A stretch of 64,000 nt of DNA. It comes from an uncultured Bacteroidales bacterium (GTDB lineage: Bacteria > Bacteroidota > Bacteroidia > Bacteroidales > Bacteroidaceae). The DNA lies in the NCBI GenBank assembly GCA_902768125.1, contig CACXKA010000007.1:1-64000 (forward strand). Direction: 5' to 3'. A program made the translations under genes and the position numbers. Below are positions 23,813 through 31,782 of this stretch, piece after piece (position 1 is the first letter of the stretch; each line of letters starts with the position of its first letter). The notes beneath the pieces were generated by a model. That model saw only the letters and a program-made list of their open reading frames with translations. It made no database searches and was not told the origin of the DNA.

Positions 23813-26638
23813 TTACTTTTCTTCTTGATTTTGGATGACGTCTTCCATTGGGCTGGTCATGCCGACCTCGATGAGGTTTCCGCTCTGGAAGATCTGGCGT
23901 GCCATTTCCTGGATGTCGGCAGCGGTGATGCTGTTGACGGTGTCCACATAGATGGCATCATGGTCTTCACCATAGAGGACGTAGTTCATCATCTGTCCCA
24001 TCCAGTAGTCATTCTGCTTCAGAGACTCCTCATGGCTGCGGAGCATATACTCCTTCACCTTCTGCACGTCTTCTTCCTTAGGTCCCTTGGTCACCATATC
24101 CTCCACACCTTGATAGACGATGGTGGTCATCTTCTCACGCTTGTCTGGAGCTGTTGGCAGTTGAATCTGCACGGTTGCCTGCTCTTGTGGATAACGACTC
24201 AGACCTGCACTTACAGGCACGCCGTATGCACCACCTTCATCCTCACGAACTGATTCTGTGTACATCATGTCCATCACTTGGTCGAGCATGCTGCAGGTGA
24301 GGGCATTCTTGAGGTTGTACTTCATCGGTGTGTGATAAACGAAAAGCACAATGGCACTTGGGGTTTCTTGATGCTTCTCGAAGACATTCTTGTGGATGCC
24401 GTCCACCATCTTGAAGTCGATGGTGTCGCACTTCTCAGAACCTTTCTTCGTCGGCAGGGCACCCAGATATTTTGCCAAGAGTGGGGCAATGGTATCGGCA
24501 TCGCAGTCGCCCACGATGAAGAACTCGAAGTCGTCGCCATCAGCGAAACGTTCCTTATAGATCTCGATGATGCGGTCGTAGTTGATGCGGTCGAGATCTT
24601 CGGGCTTAGTGCGGAGGGCACGCCTATGGTTGTTGTATACGACCTTGGCAATGGTGTCTTGCAGAGCGGTTGTCGGTTGAAGCTCAGCGTTCTTCATGGC
24701 AGCCTTGCTGCGTTGGATGTTGGAGTTGTAAGCCTCAAGGTCCTTACGTGGAGCCGTGAAATGGAGGTAGGTGAGTTGCAGCATAGTCTCGAAGTCCTTC
24801 TTCACACATCCACCAGAGACACCTTCGCTGTCTGTACCCACATAAGTGTTGGCAGAAGCCTGCTTGCCAGCCATCTTCTTGTTGAGTTCTGTGGTGCTGA
24901 AATTGCCCCAGCCACCAACGCTCACCCAATCGACATTGTCGGTCTGGTCGTATTCATCTTCGCTATACAAAGAAGTTCCACCCCAACTGTGTCCGCTCAT
25001 GCTGATTTGGTTGGGTGAGAAGTTGGTCTTCTTCACGTGCACCTTGATGCCGTTGCTGAGGGTGATGAGCTTGGCGTCATATTTGTCGTCTTCAATCTTC
25101 TTCACCTTGCCAGGTTTTGGCATCTTGGCAATGAGTGGCTCATCGTTTGCTTCTTCTTTCAGTGGTTCGATGTTCTCTGCTTCCACCTCTGCCATCCATT
25201 TGAAGAGGTCTTCTTGGGTAGGCAGGATGTTGTCTTCCTTGTCGGCTGCAAACATCGCCACGACGAAGTTACCGTCTGGTTTCTGCTGTGCAAACTGGTT
25301 GACCATATCTACTGTGGTGGCAGGAATCAGTTGGTTCATGGTGTTGTACTCCCACTCGATGCCTGTCATTGGCTCGTTGTCGAGGAAGTGACGTACACAC
25401 TCGTTCACGTAGCTGCTACTCTGCACCTTGTCGCGATGGAGGTAGGAACTCTCGAGGGAGGAGAGTATTCTGGACTTGTATCGCTCATATTCAGCAGCGG
25501 TGTAGCCATATTTCTTCACACGGAGAATCTCACGATAGAGCGCCTTGACACCTTCCTCATACTTGTTGTCCTCGCAGGTGACGCTGGCGCTGTAAGCCTC
25601 CTTGGTCTTGGAAACAAAGAACTCGCCATAACCGAAGCTGGCGCCCAAGAAGGGTGCGTTCTCCTTCTGGAGGATATCGCGGATGCGCTCGCTGAACATG
25701 CTTGACATCGCGTTGGCTGTGATGCTGAAGATGAAATAAGGGATGCTGTTCTTCATCTCACGTGGATAGGCTTCAGTCTTCCACATGAAATTGATGGAGT
25801 TGTTGCGCTGTTCCTTATCCTTGTTGATGGAGACGATAGGCTCAGCATTGTCGGGCACGGGATAGTATTCGAACTTGGCAGCATCAGGAGCGGCTGGTTG
25901 GATGTCGGAGAAGACCGTCTTAATCTTCTGCTCCATTTCGTCCACGTTGATGTCGCCCACAATCACGATAGCTTGCAGGTCGGGACGATACCACTTGCGA
26001 TAGTAGCTGCGCAGGTCGTCGTGAGGGAAGTTCATCACGATGTCCATCGTACCGATAGGCAGACGGTTGCCGTACTTGCTGTTAGGATACATGACAGGGA
26101 GTGCCTTCTCATACATTCGCATCATGGCAGAACTTCTCGAACGCCATTCCTCGTTGATCACACCACGCTCCTTGTCAATCTCACTGCCTTCGAGCAGGAG
26201 GTCGTGGCTCCAGTCGTGAAGAATGAGCAGACAAGAGTCGAGTGCCCCAGCTGTCTCCACATTCACATTATCTATATTATAGACAGTTTCATCGAAAGAG
26301 GTGTAAGCGTTCAGGTTCTCGCCAAACTTCACGCCGATGCTCTCCAAGTATTTCTTCAAGCGGTCACCTGGGAAATGAGTGGTGCCGTTGAAACACATAT
26401 GTTCGAGGAAGTGAGCCAAACCACGCTGGTTCTCATCCTCCTGAATCGAACCCACCTTCTGGGCGATGTAGAAGAAAGCACGTTTCTCTGGCCACTCATT
26501 GTGGCGCAGGTAATAAGTCAGTCCGTTGGGCAGCACACCTTTCCGTACTGCCGAATCCATAGGCAGGCTCATGTCTTGTGCCTGCGATGAAACTAAAAGT
26601 GAAAAGCTAAGAAATAAGAGTGATAATATTTTTTTCAT
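23813..26638 (-). CDS. Exported M16 zinc metallopeptidase, two-domain
   Basis: The 941-residue protein starts with a signal peptide (LLFLSFSLLVSSQAQ). The first M16 domain carries the inverted zinc motif HFLEHMCFNGT near residue 77 with the downstream Glu region (SEIDKERGVINEEW) near 156. A second M16-like half begins near residue 530 (KLITLSNGIKVHVKKT) and lacks HxxEH, as in other full-length insulinase relatives, where it completes the chamber. Expected role: degrading short peptides in the periplasm or outside. It lies 30 bases downstream of nadB and one base upstream of the PBP4 gene, likely one transcript. Confidence 0.92.
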   Translation of the reverse strand: MKKILSLLFLSFSLLVSSQAQDMSLPMDSAVRKGVLPNGLTYYLRHNEWPEKRAFFYIAQKVGSIQEDENQRGLAHFLEHMCFNGTTHFPGDRLKKYLESIGVKFGENLNAYTSFDETVYNIDNVNVETAGALDSCLLILHDWSHDLLLEGSEIDKERGVINEEWRSRSSAMMRMYEKALPVMYPNSKYGNRLPIGTMDIVMNFPHDDLRSYYRKWYRPDLQAIVIVGDINVDEMEQKIKTVFSDIQPAAPDAAKFEYYPVPDNAEPIVSINKDKEQRNNSINFMWKTEAYPREMKNSIPYFIFSITANAMSSMFSERIRDILQKENAPFLGASFGYGEFFVSKTKEAYSASVTCEDNKYEEGVKALYREILRVKKYGYTAAEYERYKSRILSSLESSYLHRDKVQSSSYVNECVRHFLDNEPMTGIEWEYNTMNQLIPATTVDMVNQFAQQKPDGNFVVAMFAADKEDNILPTQEDLFKWMAEVEAENIEPLKEEANDEPLIAKMPKPGKVKKIEDDKYDAKLITLSNGIKVHVKKTNFSPNQISMSGHSWGGTSLYSEDEYDQTDNVDWVSVGGWGNFSTTELNKKMAGKQASANTYVGTDSEGVSGGCVKKDFETMLQLTYLHFTAPRKDLEAYNSNIQRSKAAMKNAELQPTTALQDTIAKVVYNNHRRALRTKPEDLDRINYDRIIEIYKERFADGDDFEFFIVGDCDADTIAPLLAKYLGALPTKKGSEKCDTIDFKMVDGIHKNVFEKHQETPSAIVLFVYHTPMKYNLKNALTCSMLDQVMDMMYTESVREDEGGAYGVPVSAGLSRYPQEQATVQIQLPTAPDKREKMTTIVYQGVEDMVTKGPKEEDVQKVKEYMLRSHEESLKQNDYWMGQMMNYVLYGEDHDAIYVDTVNSITAADIQEMARQIFQSGNLIEVGMTSPMEDVIQNQEEK

Positions 26639-26668
26639 TGTTGATATTGAATTGTCTGTTGTTGGTTA

Positions 26669-28261
26669 TCATTTCTTCTTGTCCAATGCATGGGGAGCAT
26701 AATCGACGGTGTAGTGGAGTCCTCGGCTTTCCTTGCGTTCGAGGGCTTGGCGAGTGATGAGATAGCCCACGTTGATCATGTTGCGGAGTTCGCAGATGTC
26801 ACGGGTGGGCTTCACACGCTTGAAGAGGTGTTCGGTCTCTTCGTAGAGCAGGTCGAGACGCTCCCAAGCACGATGCAGACGCAGGTCGGAACGCACGATG
26901 CCCACATAAGTGGACATAATCTGTCCTACTTCCCTCACGTCCTGTGCAATCAGCACCTTCTCCTCGTTCGTCATCGTTCCCTCATCGTTCCATGCAGGCA
27001 CCTTCTCATTGAACTCATACTGGTCAATCACCTCCAGCGAGTTCTTGGCTGCTGCATCTGCATACACCACTGCCTCGATGAGCGAGTTGCTTGCCAGACG
27101 GTTGCCTCCGTGCAATCCTGTGCAGGAGCATTCGCCCACAGCATACAACCTTCGGATGCTTGACCTTCCGTCCAGATCCACCTGAATGCCACCACACATA
27201 TAGTGCGCACTTGGAGCCACAGGGATGTAGTCCTTTGTGATGTCGATGCCGATGCTGAGGCACTTCGCATAGATATTGGGGAAGTGATGCTTGGTCTCTT
27301 CGGGGTCTTTATGGGTCACATCCAGGCATACATGGTCGAGGGCATGAATCTTCATCTCGTTGTCGATGGCACGAGCCACGATGTCACGAGGAGCAAGGCT
27401 GAGACGTTCGTCATATTTCTGCATGAACTCCTCACCGTTGGGCAGACGCAGGATGCCGCCATAGCCACGCATTGCCTCCGTGATGAGGTAGGCAGGATGT
27501 GTCTCGGCTGGGTTGAACAACACGGTGGGGTGGAACTGCACAAACTCCATATCCTTTACCTTTCCCTTGGCACGATACACCATTGCGATGCCGTCGCCTG
27601 TGGCGATGTTGGGGTTCGAAGTCGTTGCATAGATGGCACCCGTACCACCTGTTGCCATGAGGGTCACTTTCGACAAGTAAGTGTCAATCTTGCCTGTCTT
27701 GGGATTCAGCACATAGGCACCAAAACACTCGATGTCGGGGGTGCGACGAGTCACACGAATCCCGAGGTGGTGCTGAGTGATGATTTCCACAGCAAAATGA
27801 TGCTCCAGCACGTCGATGTCAGGGTGATTCCTCACAGCCTCCATCAGTCCTCGCTGAATCTCAGCACCAGTATCGTCGGCATGGTGCAGGATGCGGAATT
27901 CAGAGTGTCCGCCTTCGCGATGCAGGTCGAAAGAGCCATCCTCCTGCTTGTCGAAGTTCACGCCCCAGCGCACCAGATCCTTGATGCCTGCAGGACCGCC
28001 AGTCACCACTTGTCGCACAGCCTCTGGGTCGCTGATCCAGTCGCCTGCAATCATGGTGTCTTCTATATGCTTTTCGAAATTATCGACGAGCAGGTTCGTC
28101 ACTGAGGCAATGCCGCCTTGTGCCTTTGCCGTGTTAGCCTCTTCCAGAGTGGTCTTGCAGAGAATGGCAATCTTACCTTTCTTTGCTTCAGCCACCTTGA
28201 GTGCATAACTCATACCAGCCACACCAGAGCCGATGATGAGAAAATCGTATTTTTTAGTCAT
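26669..28261 (-). CDS. nadB: L-aspartate oxidase
   Basis: It oxidises L-aspartate to iminoaspartate, the first step of de novo NAD synthesis. The 530-residue flavoprotein has the FAD dinucleotide motif FLIIGSGVAGMSYALK at residues 6-21, AKAQGGIASV, the substrate-loop motif HREGGHSEFR near 124, and GECSCTGLHGGNRLASNSLIEA near 372, all standard for NadB over the related succinate dehydrogenase flavoprotein. nadA and nadC are not in this window. I start at MTKKYDF (28261), just downstream of a TATCTTTG promoter; a longer frame passes through that promoter. Confidence 0.95.
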   Translation of the reverse strand: MTKKYDFLIIGSGVAGMSYALKVAEAKKGKIAILCKTTLEEANTAKAQGGIASVTNLLVDNFEKHIEDTMIAGDWISDPEAVRQVVTGGPAGIKDLVRWGVNFDKQEDGSFDLHREGGHSEFRILHHADDTGAEIQRGLMEAVRNHPDIDVLEHHFAVEIITQHHLGIRVTRRTPDIECFGAYVLNPKTGKIDTYLSKVTLMATGGTGAIYATTSNPNIATGDGIAMVYRAKGKVKDMEFVQFHPTVLFNPAETHPAYLITEAMRGYGGILRLPNGEEFMQKYDERLSLAPRDIVARAIDNEMKIHALDHVCLDVTHKDPEETKHHFPNIYAKCLSIGIDITKDYIPVAPSAHYMCGGIQVDLDGRSSIRRLYAVGECSCTGLHGGNRLASNSLIEAVVYADAAAKNSLEVIDQYEFNEKVPAWNDEGTMTNEEKVLIAQDVREVGQIMSTYVGIVRSDLRLHRAWERLDLLYEETEHLFKRVKPTRDICELRNMINVGYLITRQALERKESRGLHYTVDYAPHALDKKK

Positions 28262-28288
28262 AGTATCGTAGTTTTTGACTTTTCGTTG

Positions 28289-28296
28289 CAAAGATA
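28289..28296 (-). promoter_or_regulatory. nadB promoter, TATCTTTG
   Basis: A TAnnTTTG element on the minus strand, 28 bases upstream of the nadB start. It probably serves nadB, the M16 peptidase and the PBP4 gene. Confidence 0.7.
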
Positions 28297-28339
28297 GCGA
28301 ATTTCAATGAAAAGTTTTTATTTTTCCCTCAGAAAGTTG

Positions 28340-28347
28340 TACTTTTG
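28340..28347 (+). promoter_or_regulatory. DNA methyltransferase promoter, TACTTTTG
   Basis: A TAnnTTTG element only four bases before the ATG at 28352, so the transcript would start at or very near the start codon. Confidence 0.55.
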
Positions 28348-28351
28348 TGGC

Positions 28352-29239
28352 ATGAAAGCCCCAAACAACAGAACTTTGCATGTGAATGATGAGGAAAGGG
28401 ATGCCCTTTTGCCGATGATAGATGGGAAATCCCTCATTCATGGAGACACCCTCTCCGTGCTGGACACTTTGCCTGATGGCTTTGCCAACCTCATCATCGT
28501 GGACCCTCCCTACAACCTGAAGAAAGACTTTGGGGAGGCAAAGTTTGTGGAGAAATCTTCAGAGGAATATGAGGATTATCTACGCAGTTGGTTTGAGCCG
28601 CTTTGCGACAAACTCGCTCCTAACGGTTCTCTCTATATGTGTGGCGATTGGCGTTGTTCCTCTTCGATGCAACGAGTCATCGAAGAAAGGCTCACCATCC
28701 TCAATCGCATCACTTGGCAAAGAGAGAAAGGGCGAGGGGCTTTGCAGAATTGGAAGAACTCGATGGAAGACATCTGGTTTGCCGTCAAGAATCCCAAAGA
28801 CTATTATTTCAACCTCGATGCTGTCAAGCTGCGCCGTCGTGTCTTGGCTCCCTATCGGCAAGACGGACAACCCAAGGATTGGGAGGAAACAGAAGGAGGT
28901 CGCTATCGCACCACTTGCCCCAGCAATTTCTGGGATGACATCTCCGTGCCCTTTTGGTCGATGCCCGAAAACACAGAGCATCCCACCCAGAAGCCCGAAA
29001 AGCTCATTGCCAAACTCATCCTTGCCTCCTCTCGTGAGGGCGACATCGTCTTCGATCCCTTCCTCGGCAGTGGCACTACCGCTGTGGTTGCCAAGAAGTT
29101 AGGTCGCCGCTATTGTGGCATCGAACTCAACCTCGACTACTGCCTCCTTGCTGCCAAACGCCTCCTCCTTGCCGACCAAGACCCGACCATCCAGGGCTAC
29201 ACCGATGGCGTCTTTTGGGAACGGCATAGTGGAAAATAA
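28352..29239 (+). CDS. Orphan DNA methyltransferase, beta-class order
   Basis: This 295-residue site-specific DNA methyltransferase has the catalytic motif DPPYN near residue 53 (motif IV) ahead of the SAM-binding DPFLGSGTTAV near residue 233 (motif I), the order of the beta class that includes CcrM and HinfI-type enzymes. HPTQKPEKLI is also present. The target base is probably adenine, but N4-cytosine cannot be excluded. No restriction endonuclease or specificity gene lies beside it, so it looks like a solitary methylase with a regulatory or protective role. I start at ATG 28352; a longer frame from 28307 would read through the promoter. The start is nearly leaderless. Confidence 0.88.
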   Translation: MKAPNNRTLHVNDEERDALLPMIDGKSLIHGDTLSVLDTLPDGFANLIIVDPPYNLKKDFGEAKFVEKSSEEYEDYLRSWFEPLCDKLAPNGSLYMCGDWRCSSSMQRVIEERLTILNRITWQREKGRGALQNWKNSMEDIWFAVKNPKDYYFNLDAVKLRRRVLAPYRQDGQPKDWEETEGGRYRTTCPSNFWDDISVPFWSMPENTEHPTQKPEKLIAKLILASSREGDIVFDPFLGSGTTAVVAKKLGRRYCGIELNLDYCLLAAKRLLLADQDPTIQGYTDGVFWERHSGK

Positions 29240-29430
29240 CCTAACACCTATCTCCCCAAAATTGCTGCCGGCAATCCTACCTTTTGCCGACGGCAAAACA
29301 ATGCTTTGCCGCCGCCTCTTTCAATTAATGCCGTCGGGGCGTTAGGGGAATCAAGGGGAGAGACCCTTATACAACAGGGGAAAGCCGCCTATGTAACAGG
29401 GAAAGAAGCTGGGTGTAACCAGATTTGGGC

Positions 29431-29501
29431 GGTCGGTCGCATAAATAAGGGCGGGCGCCCGTATATCTGCGAGCGTCCGCCCTTATATGTGGGGTCGGTC
29501 G
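29431..29501. repeat. MITE-like or REP-like hairpin with 9-bp direct repeats
   Basis: Arms ATAAGGGCGGGCGC (29445-29458) and GCGTCCGCCCTTAT (29473-29486) pair over 14 positions with one G-T wobble and a 14-base loop. The direct repeat GGTCGGTCG flanks them at 29431-29439 and 29493-29501. The whole is 71 bp, more GC-rich than its surroundings and non-coding. The layout resembles a small non-autonomous element with a target-site duplication, or a REP-like palindrome of the GGGCGGAC type seen in Bacteroidales intergenic regions. Confidence 0.6.
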
Positions 29502-29568
29502 GCAAAAACCTTCATTTGTTTTCTTTTTCCCTTTTTAAGAAAAAGGAGTTTCAACGTGATTTCTTTTG

Positions 29569-29576
29569 CAAAGATA
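29569..29576 (-). promoter_or_regulatory. Orphan minus-strand promoter, TATCTTTG
   Basis: A full TAnnTTTG match pointing left into the intergenic palindromes and, beyond them, antisense to the methyltransferase gene. No coding region follows it. Confidence 0.35.
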
Positions 29577-29711
29577 CGAAAAATAACTGAGAGAAACAAG
29601 AAATACGCCTTCAAAAATAAGAATCCCAATTGATAAGATGTAAAAAAAATGATGAAGAAAAAAATAGATGTTATATATTGTTAATATTGAGGATAATAGA
29701 AGAAATAACAT

Positions 29712-29719
29712 TATCTTTG
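29712..29719 (+). promoter_or_regulatory. Promoter of the TPR gene, TATCTTTG
   Basis: A TAnnTTTG element 27 bases before the ATG at 29747, with a TTG at 29687-29689 in the -33 region. Confidence 0.7.
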
Positions 29720-29746
29720 CAGCAGAATTCTAATTGATTAAGTGAT

Positions 29747-31738
29747 ATGAGGAACAAAAGAATGTTGTTGTCGTGGCTGATGGCAGGTGCGGCTTTGTGC
29801 ATGCAGGCGCAGCAAACGGCAGTGAAAGCGGTGGCTGATGGCCACTACTATGGTGCAAGACAACAGTTTGAGCGTTTCTTGGATGAGACGGATGAGGGTG
29901 TGAAGGGTCGCGAGGATGCCGAGGCTCTCTCTTTGGTGTGCGATTATGTGTTGGGCAATCCTGGAACGGCTGATCGCATCGGTGAGTGGACAAAAAAACA
30001 TCCGCTTTCGCAGTATGCAGATGTCTTGCGTATCTTCCGTAGAAACTTATTGGTGAAGGGACTCCACTTCGATGAGGCGTTGGCGTCATTCTTTGAGGAT
30101 GAGGCGAACGGCACAGAGACTCCCACCGTCTTGCCTTACCCCTTGACGGGCTTGACAGATGAGGTGTTCAGCTACAACAATGTGCTGTATCGTCTGGCAG
30201 GTGAGAAATTGTACGATGAAGGAAAGTATGATCGCGCCTTGGGCTATCTGGAAGCTGGTGAGAAGACCCGCACCTCACAATACAAGCAGGGTATGTGCTA
30301 CTATCGCAACGGTCAGTATGACAAGGCTATTGCTACGCTGAAAGAAGCGGCTGGTGTTGACCAAGATGAAATGGCACAGAACGCTTGGTTGCATGTAGGT
30401 ATCGCTGCCCTCCAAACAAGCAACAAAGCTGAGGCACAGACGGCTTTCCTTACCGCTGCGAATATGAATGCCAAGTCTTCTCTTCGTGAGCAGGCACTTT
30501 ACAATTATGCCTTGACCCTGCACGAGCAGAATGCAGCCAACACGGTGACGGTAATGGAGCAGTTCCTCAACGATTATCCAAACTCTCAATACGCCACCCC
30601 TATTTCGCAATGCCTGACGGAGGTGTATATGAGCAAGAAGAACTATTCGAAGGCTCTCGATGCCATCAACAAGGTGCAGACACCCGATGCCACCACATTG
30701 GCAGACAAGCAGAAGGTGCTCTATAACCTGGCTTTCCGAGACTTGAGTCAGAACAAGGTGCAAGAGGCGCTCACTTATGCCTCCCAAGCTGTCGCAATGG
30801 GCAAGGCTGATGCAGAGGCTTACGCGGAATCCTACTATGTGAAGGGTGACTGCAACTACCGTCTGGGCAATTATGCGCAGGCAGCCAGCGACTTGCAAAC
30901 AGCCATTACATTAGGTCAGCAGACACCCAGCGGCAAGTTGAAGAACAGCGGCTATGCCCTGTATAGTTTAGGCTATGCGCAGTTCAAACAACAAAAATAC
31001 AATGCCGCCATCACAGAATTCAAAAAGATTACGGAACTCAGCACAGCGACGAATCAGGTGAAAGCAGATGCCTACAACCGAATTGGCGACTGCTATCTGA
31101 ATATGCGTAACTATGACGAGGCAAATGCCAACTATGCAACCGCCAAGGCAACTGACCACACGATGGGTGACTACTCAATGTTGCAACAGGCATATATCGA
31201 GGGTTTGCGTGGTAACTATGACAAGAAGGTGGACATCATCAACCAGATGAATGCTGAATACCCTGCTTCTTCACAAGCAGCCAAAGCTTTGTATGAGCAG
31301 GGACGTGCTTATGTGCTCTCAGGCAAGGAAGATGAGGCAGCTGCTGTATTCAGTTCTATCTCCGTTCGTTATCCAGGTAGCGAATATGCCAAGAAGGCTG
31401 GTGAGGAATTGGCAAATATGGCTGCCAACATTGCCATTCAGGATTCCATCGCTGCAGCACAAGATTCTATTGCAACAGAAGCCGCAAAAGCTCCTGTGGT
31501 GGCAGCACAAAGACTTTATAATGCTGGTCAGTATCAGCAGGCAGAGCAGCAGTTGAACAAGGCGATTGACGATGGAATAGGAAAGCCCTATTGGTTGGCC
31601 CGCGCTTTTATTCTTCTGAGTGACATCTACAAGGCAGAAGGTCGCGAAGTAGAGGCAAAGCAGACGCTGGAGTCGCTGAAAGCGAACTACAAGGAGGATG
31701 ATGACATCAAGGGATTGATAGAGGAGAGAATGAGATAG
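29747..31738 (+). CDS. Exported tetratricopeptide-repeat protein
   Basis: The 663-residue protein begins with a signal peptide (SWLMAGAALCMQAQ) and is otherwise a stack of TPR-type helical pairs. Examples are LYDEGKYDRALGYLEAGEK near residue 155, YYRNGQYDKAIATLKEA, YRLGNYAQAASDLQTAI, LGYAQFKQQKYNAAITEFKKI and CYLNMRNYDEANANYATA. Such proteins act as periplasmic or outer-membrane scaffolds, like the BamD and PilF class. A beta-barrel gene follows 44 bases after the stop and is probably cotranscribed, so the pair may form an envelope complex. The partner is not identifiable from sequence alone. Confidence 0.88.
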   Translation: MRNKRMLLSWLMAGAALCMQAQQTAVKAVADGHYYGARQQFERFLDETDEGVKGREDAEALSLVCDYVLGNPGTADRIGEWTKKHPLSQYADVLRIFRRNLLVKGLHFDEALASFFEDEANGTETPTVLPYPLTGLTDEVFSYNNVLYRLAGEKLYDEGKYDRALGYLEAGEKTRTSQYKQGMCYYRNGQYDKAIATLKEAAGVDQDEMAQNAWLHVGIAALQTSNKAEAQTAFLTAANMNAKSSLREQALYNYALTLHEQNAANTVTVMEQFLNDYPNSQYATPISQCLTEVYMSKKNYSKALDAINKVQTPDATTLADKQKVLYNLAFRDLSQNKVQEALTYASQAVAMGKADAEAYAESYYVKGDCNYRLGNYAQAASDLQTAITLGQQTPSGKLKNSGYALYSLGYAQFKQQKYNAAITEFKKITELSTATNQVKADAYNRIGDCYLNMRNYDEANANYATAKATDHTMGDYSMLQQAYIEGLRGNYDKKVDIINQMNAEYPASSQAAKALYEQGRAYVLSGKEDEAAAVFSSISVRYPGSEYAKKAGEELANMAANIAIQDSIAAAQDSIATEAAKAPVVAAQRLYNAGQYQQAEQQLNKAIDDGIGKPYWLARAFILLSDIYKAEGREVEAKQTLESLKANYKEDDDIKGLIEERMR

Positions 31739-31782
31739 AGTTGACAATTGACAGTTTTTTGAATTTAGAGAATAGAATAAAT

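Larger units (their letters stand above)
29240..29711. other. Intergenic stretch with palindromes, no convincing gene
   Basis: About 470 bases without a supported gene. It holds a perfect TTTTGCCG-A-CGGCAAAA palindrome (29282-29298), a hairpin element with flanking direct repeats (29431-29501), a minus-strand TATCTTTG (29569-29576), and A/T-rich sequence before the next promoter. A 94-codon open frame at 29306-29590 runs straight through the hairpin element and shows no domain, so I do not call it. Confidence 0.6.

Noticed and set aside
29306-29590. 94-codon plus-strand open frame in the methyltransferase-TPR gap
   Set aside because: It runs through the palindromic element and has no recognisable domain or promoter.
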